Shown: positions 60,027-64,000 of the stretch, in pieces | Layout: each line of letters starts with the position of its first letter | How positions within the stretch are numbered: the first letter of the stretch is position 1 | Origin: Pseudomonadales bacterium | GTDB lineage: Bacteria; Pseudomonadota; Gammaproteobacteria; Pseudomonadales; Halieaceae | Reading direction: 5' to 3' | Assembly: GCA_024234855.1 (NCBI GenBank) | Contig: JACKNN010000003.1 | Coordinates: 310,001-374,000, forward strand | Length of the DNA stretch: 64,000 nucleotides | The notes under the pieces: generated by a model | Seen by the model: only the letters and a program-made list of their open reading frames with translations | What the model was told of the DNA's origin: nothing | The model's database searches: none | Made by a program: the position numbers and the translations under genes

Positions 60027-60833
60027 ATGGAGTTAGCCCGCAATCGCTTTGCGCGCGCCATGGCCTCCGGGCAAACCCGGTACGGCCTGTGGCTGGGACT
60101 GCCAGATACCACGGCGGCCGAGATCGCGGCCGGTGCCGGCTTCGACTGGCTGCTGATTGACCATGAGCATGCGCCTTTTGAGCTGTCGGGCATTCTGGCG
60201 CACCTGCAGGCCATGGCTCCCTACGATGTTGCGCCCATCGTGCGCCCGGTGGATGACAGCCCGTCCCTGTTGAAAAAATTATTGGATATCGGGGTGCAGA
60301 CTTTTCTGGTGCCCATGGTTGAAAGCGCTGGCCAGGCGCAAGCCCTTGCGCGTGCGCTGCGTTATCCTCCCGCGGGAACGCGGGGGCTGGGTACATCCCT
60401 GGCCAGGGCCGCCTCCTGGGGCCAGGTCCCCGCTTACCTGCAGCGGGCCAACGAGGAAATATGCCTGCTGGTGCAGGTGGAAACGACGGAAGCCCTGGCC
60501 AATCTCACACAGATACTGGCAGTCGATGGTGTGGACGGGGTGTTTATCGGCCCCTCCGACCTGTCCGCGTCAATGGGGCATATCGGTGACCCGGCTCATC
60601 CCGAGGTGGTGGCAGCCATCAGTACGGCGTTAGGCACGATTGCCGCCGCCGGTAAATTTGCCGGTGTACTGTGCATCGACCCGGCCCTGGCAGAGGTCTA
60701 CCGTGCCTGCGGTGCCAATTTTATCGGTGTCGGTGTGGATACGCTGATTCTCGCCCAGGGTGCCCGGCGGCTCGCGCAGGCCGTTAAATCAGGCGAGGCG
60801 CCTGCGGACACGCAAACACCTGCGGGATATTGA
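60027..60833 (+). CDS. hpaI: 4-Hydroxy-2-oxoheptanedioate aldolase
   Basis: 268 residues of the HpaI/HpcH aldolase family. The active-site residues are in LLIDHEHAPFEL (His), PIVRPVDDSP (Arg), LVQVETTEAL (Glu) and FIGPSDLSASMGH (Asp). It yields pyruvate and succinic semialdehyde, ending the route. AAGGGG at 60015-60020 supports the ATG at 60027 over the TTG at 60021. A 105-base gap with no clear feature separates it from the convergent P450 gene. Confidence 0.93.
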   Translation: MELARNRFARAMASGQTRYGLWLGLPDTTAAEIAAGAGFDWLLIDHEHAPFELSGILAHLQAMAPYDVAPIVRPVDDSPSLLKKLLDIGVQTFLVPMVESAGQAQALARALRYPPAGTRGLGTSLARAASWGQVPAYLQRANEEICLLVQVETTEALANLTQILAVDGVDGVFIGPSDLSASMGHIGDPAHPEVVAAISTALGTIAAAGKFAGVLCIDPALAEVYRACGANFIGVGVDTLILAQGARRLAQAVKSGEAPADTQTPAGY

Positions 60834-60938
60834 CACGCAAAGCCGGCCGCGCATCCATGCGCTGAATCGTCCCACCAGGCCATCATCGGTTTGGCGCCTG
60901 TATGTGCCTCACTTCGCTTTAAGTAAGATACTCTGGTG

Positions 60939-62276
60939 TCAGGTCTTTACTCGCCAACGTATCGGCAGCGACTTCACGCCGCGCTGGAAGTTGGAGCGCA
61001 GGAACGTGGGCGGCGCGAGGGCTTCGATCGACTCAAAACGCCGGCTCAGTTCCAGGAAGATCGCCCGCATCTGCGCCACTGCCAGCTGGGCCCCCAGGCA
61101 GAAATGAGGGCCGTAACCGAAGCTGAGATGGGGATTGGGTTCCCGCCGGATGTCGAAGTCGTTGGGCTGGGGGTACACCCGCTCATCGTAGTTGGCGGAC
61201 AGAAAGGAGACGACCACCTTGTCGCCGGCGCGAATGCCGGCCCCGGCGAAATCGATGTCCTGGGTAGCGGTGCGGCGAAAGTTCATTACCGGGGTCCACC
61301 AGCGCAGCATCTCTTCCACGGCCCCGGCCACGCGGCCGGGCTCTTCCTGCAGCATCCGCCACGCGGCCGGGTGTTCCAGCAGGGCGATCATGCCGCCCGG
61401 GATGCCGTTGCGCAGGGTCTCGTTGCCAGCCACCGCGAACAGCCAGAACATATTCTCGAATTCCTCCAGCGTTACCCGGCCATCGACGTCATCCACCTGG
61501 GCGAGCAGGGTCGAGACCACGTCGTTGCCGGGGTTGCTGCGCTTGTGCTCGGCCAGCAGGTGGGCGTAGCGGTAGAGGTCGTCCATGCCGCTGCGTGAGC
61601 GGGGGTCCGGCATCCGCCCGTTCTCATCCGGCTGCGGTCGCAGTTTGAGAGCCTCCCGCGCGAGGGCGCTGCCCCCCTGCTGGTCGAAGGCGCTGGACAC
61701 CGCGTAGTCCGGGTCCTGGTAGCCGATGACCCGGTTGGCCCAGTCAAACATCAGGTAGCGGTCCTGCTGGGGCAGGCCGAAAATGTCCGCGAGACACAAA
61801 AGCGGCATGTCAGCGGCGATGTCCTTGACGAAATCGCACTCGCCTTCGGTCGCATCGCCGATGACAGCGTCGACAATATGCCTGGCGTGGCCGCTGATCT
61901 GCTGTTCGAGTTGGGTGATGGCCCTGGAGTTGAAGGCATTGATCAACAACCTGCGCAGGCGGGTGTGCTCCGGCGGATCCATGTTGAGCATCATTTTCTG
62001 CACGTAGGCGAGATCGCCGGGGGTGGCGGGGTCGCGCAGCTGGGTGGCACCGAGCTGCGAGGAAAACACCCGCGCGTTCTTCAGGACCTGTATACACTCG
62101 GCGTGGCGCAGCACCAGCCAGAACCCGCGCCCGCCGGGCCACAGTGGCAGGCTGTGCTCCTCTACCCGGATGACAGCCGACCGGTTTCGCAGCGCGGTCA
62201 GCTCGGCGATGGGAGCCCCGTGCTCATAGCGCAGGGGATCGTACAGGAACTCGAGTGCGGCCTGGTCTTCAGTCAT
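60939..62276 (-). CDS. Cytochrome P450 (CYP125/142-like class)
   Basis: 445 residues with all P450 landmarks: I-helix AVAGNETLRNGIPGG, ExxR region VEEMLRWWTPVMNFRR, and the heme loop LSFGYGPHFCLGAQLA. The AGNET-RN form and DPPEHTRLRRL resemble the steroid/alkane-type bacterial CYP125/142/124 groups. Its redox partners are not in the window and the substrate is unknown. It is 28 bases downstream of the PLP decarboxylase gene on the same strand. Confidence 0.9.
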   Translation of the reverse strand: MTEDQAALEFLYDPLRYEHGAPIAELTALRNRSAVIRVEEHSLPLWPGGRGFWLVLRHAECIQVLKNARVFSSQLGATQLRDPATPGDLAYVQKMMLNMDPPEHTRLRRLLINAFNSRAITQLEQQISGHARHIVDAVIGDATEGECDFVKDIAADMPLLCLADIFGLPQQDRYLMFDWANRVIGYQDPDYAVSSAFDQQGGSALAREALKLRPQPDENGRMPDPRSRSGMDDLYRYAHLLAEHKRSNPGNDVVSTLLAQVDDVDGRVTLEEFENMFWLFAVAGNETLRNGIPGGMIALLEHPAAWRMLQEEPGRVAGAVEEMLRWWTPVMNFRRTATQDIDFAGAGIRAGDKVVVSFLSANYDERVYPQPNDFDIRREPNPHLSFGYGPHFCLGAQLAVAQMRAIFLELSRRFESIEALAPPTFLRSNFQRGVKSLPIRWRVKT

Positions 62277-62304
62277 GGCGAGAGCTTAGCAGAGAATTCA
62301 GTGC

Positions 62305-64000
62305 TCATTGCAGTGCGAAGGACCTGAGTTCTGCGACAAATTCGTCCAGCAGTGCGTCCGTCGTCGCCGCGTCCCCGAGATAGGGGCTCATCACCACCAT
62401 GCGGATCACCAGCAGGTGGTCGTCGTCGACAACGCCATGCCACTGCCCGACCACGTCATCCACCATAGCGGCATAGCTTTTCACTCCCAGCGCTGTGCGG
62501 GAAATCGCAAAATGGGGACTTCCCGTGAAGCGATCAATGACGACGCCGGTCCGGCGATTGGTTTCCCTCAGGCTGGCGCCGGTGTGGGCCAGGGTGAAGC
62601 AGACGATATTGGTATCCCGGCCGGGGGTGAAGTAGATGTTGTCGAAACTCCGCTGGAGTTTGTCGGCCAGTTGTTGCGTGGTCGCCAGCGTCTGGTTGAG
62701 GATCGCCCCGTGCCCCGAGGCATCGAGGGGCAGCACTCTCGAACTCAGCCATACGGCCCCGGCACCGGTGGCGGAGCGGGAGCCCTCCAGGGTTGTCGAC
62801 CAACCGGGATGGTCATTTTTCTTGTCCTCAATGAGATAGGGCGCGCTGACCTGGGATACGGAGTAAGCCTGTGCGTCGCGCACCAGGAACGCACCACAGG
62901 CATAGGGCACGAAACCCAGCTTGTGCGGGTCCAGGGTCACCGAATCCGCCCGGGCCAGCGCGCCGAACGCCGCGATTGCACGCTCCGGCAGCAGGCTGCT
63001 ACCGCCCCGGAAGGTGGAGCAGAAATAGCCGCCATAGGCTGCATCCACGTGGTGCCAGATATCGATATTCTCCTGCCGGCGATACTCATCGAACAGATCG
63101 CATGCGGCATCCACTGCGTCTACCGTGCCCAGCTCGGTGGTGCCCGCCACCGACACATTCATCATGACGGGCCGCTGCTGCTGCCGCGCCTTTTCGATAT
63201 TCCTGCGCAGGCTGGCGATACAGACCCGACCGAACCGGTCCAGTGCCGTGGGCCATATGGCCTTTTCACTGATGCCGAAAACGTTGGCGCTCTTGGGCCA
63301 GGAGTAGTGCTTGTTGCCGGGCACCAGCACCACCGGCTGGGGGAAGTCAAACCGCAGGGTATCCCGGTAGTAGCTGGCGATGTCCCAGGGGCCCTGGACC
63401 ACGTAGCTGCGCTCGGCCAGCTCGGCAATGTCAACACCGAAGCGCTCGGACTGCCGATAGAAGCTATTCCAACCCTGGTGGGCCAGCGCGAAAATGCCCT
63501 CGCTGGTGTGCCCCTTCTCCAGCAGCCACGCCCCCATCGAGAGCCAGTGATCGAGCCTGAACCGGGCGCGCCAGAATGCCTCGAAGTTGGCCACAGTGCC
63601 GCCGGAGGTGAAATGCCCCCGGGCAGAAGCGGGCTCCAGCCCGATCATCCTGGCCAGCTCGTTGATCGCCTGCATCTCCAGTTTCAGTCCGGCGCTGGCA
63701 ACTTCCTTCGAGGCGAGATTCGGGTTGCAGAACAATACTGCGGCGTTGCCGATCAGCGCGGGGATGGATACGTCCGAGATCATGTGGCCGAGGTAGCGAT
63801 TGCTGAAGGTGGGCACTTCCTGCTGCAGGATCTGGAAAAAATTCGCGATCTCCCGTTCCACCAGGCGGATGCGCTCGCTGTCGGGCGGTGTTATCCCGGG
63901 ACTGCTGTCGCCGGGAAAGGTTTCACTCCTGTGCTGCAGGGTCCGGTGCAGTAACTCTCCCCAGATCTGCCGGAAAAATTCCGCGTTTTCACCGTGTGGT
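62305..64000 (-). CDS. Group II PLP-dependent decarboxylase (aromatic/tyrosine or glutamate type), 5' end outside window
   Basis: At least 564 residues; the coding frame continues to the window edge past a GTG at 63861 (upstream residues include FFRQIWGELLHRTLQHRSE), so the start is not in view. The cofactor lysine is in TLDPHKLGFVPYACGAFLV, with GHFTSGGTVANFEAFWRARF near the substrate end. Group II decarboxylases remove CO2 from tyrosine, phenylalanine, tryptophan or glutamate. In this setting production of tyramine or phenethylamine for the amine dehydrogenases is attractive, but substrate is not shown by the sequence. Confidence 0.82.
   Translation of the reverse strand, partial: PHGENAEFFRQIWGELLHRTLQHRSETFPGDSSPGITPPDSERIRLVEREIANFFQILQQEVPTFSNRYLGHMISDVSIPALIGNAAVLFCNPNLASKEVASAGLKLEMQAINELARMIGLEPASARGHFTSGGTVANFEAFWRARFRLDHWLSMGAWLLEKGHTSEGIFALAHQGWNSFYRQSERFGVDIAELAERSYVVQGPWDIASYYRDTLRFDFPQPVVLVPGNKHYSWPKSANVFGISEKAIWPTALDRFGRVCIASLRRNIEKARQQQRPVMMNVSVAGTTELGTVDAVDAACDLFDEYRRQENIDIWHHVDAAYGGYFCSTFRGGSSLLPERAIAAFGALARADSVTLDPHKLGFVPYACGAFLVRDAQAYSVSQVSAPYLIEDKKNDHPGWSTTLEGSRSATGAGAVWLSSRVLPLDASGHGAILNQTLATTQQLADKLQRSFDNIYFTPGRDTNIVCFTLAHTGASLRETNRRTGVVIDRFTGSPHFAISRTALGVKSYAAMVDDVVGQWHGVVDDDHLLVIRMVVMSPYLGDAATTDALLDEFVAELRSFALQ

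Noticed and set aside
62308..63954. A 548-codon open frame on the plus strand opposite the decarboxylase
   Set aside because: The minus-strand protein has the PLP lysine motif and family blocks; the plus-strand translation has none.
1..64000. CRISPR arrays, tRNA genes, insertion sequences or attachment sites
   Set aside because: No regularly spaced repeats, no cloverleaf-like sequence and no transposase or integrase coding sequence were seen on reading both strands.

Overview
The window reads as one continuous aromatic-compound and aromatic-amine catabolic region from a GC-rich Gram-negative bacterium. A marine gammaproteobacterium is my best guess, from the TonB-dependent receptor, a WS/DGAT acyltransferase, the gammaproteobacterial style of the paa and hpa genes, and a perfect FNR/ANR box. 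No 16S or other taxonomic marker is present, so this is inference. About 95% is coding. I see no tRNA, rRNA, IS element, integrase or CRISPR array.

Layout. 1-4255: the tail of an SLC13-type permease, an aldehyde dehydrogenase, a MetY-like PLP enzyme and an alpha/beta hydrolase. 4302-20319: phenylacetate catabolism (paaX repressor, paaK ligase, a fused hydratase/3-hydroxyacyl-CoA dehydrogenase, a WS/DGAT, then paaZ-G-I-J-A-B-C-D-E). This run continues into an EthD protein, a ferric-reductase-like membrane protein and a tetraheme cytochrome c. 20527-25353: a LuxR-type response regulator facing an aldehyde dehydrogenase / FIST sensor / soluble hybrid kinase operon. 25661-31359: a TonB receptor broken by a one-base frameshift, and two acyl-CoA synthetases. 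31431-39838: a complete CTQ quinohemoprotein amine dehydrogenase locus (qhpA-D-C-B-F-E, with qhpG convergent). 40086-47530: a TTQ aromatic amine dehydrogenase locus (aldehyde dehydrogenase, aauB, mauE, mauD, aauA, two cytochromes c), followed by a MatB-like ligase and a rhodanese. 47515-54465: the homogentisate pathway (FAH, hmgA, DUF2783, FAD hydroxylase; divergently MBL protein, MarR, HPPD). 54466-60833: the homoprotocatechuate pathway (hpaR and hpaG, divergent from hpaE, a LigA/LigB-type ring-cleavage pair, hpaF, hpaH, hpaI). 60939-64000: a cytochrome P450 and a partial PLP-dependent decarboxylase.

How it may work together (inference). Aromatic amines such as phenethylamine and tyramine would be oxidised in the periplasm by either quinone-cofactor dehydrogenase, with electrons passed to c-type cytochromes. 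Several aldehyde dehydrogenases would turn the aldehydes into phenylacetate or hydroxyphenylacetates. These would feed the paa route (CoA-thioester epoxidation), the homogentisate route or the homoprotocatechuate route. The decarboxylase at the right edge could make the amines from amino acids. Steps not seen in the window include HpaBC (4-HPA 3-hydroxylase), maleylacetoacetate isomerase, an azurin/amicyanin and MauG.

Regulation visible in sequence: inverted-repeat operators lie over both arms of the two divergent promoters, homogentisate (MarR-type dyad ATAGTTGCA-NN-TGCAACTAT) and homoprotocatechuate (dyad TTAAC-NN-GTTAA). A near-identical dyad precedes paaZ and the WS/DGAT gene. An exact FNR/ANR box (TTGATTTATATCAA) lies upstream of paaK.
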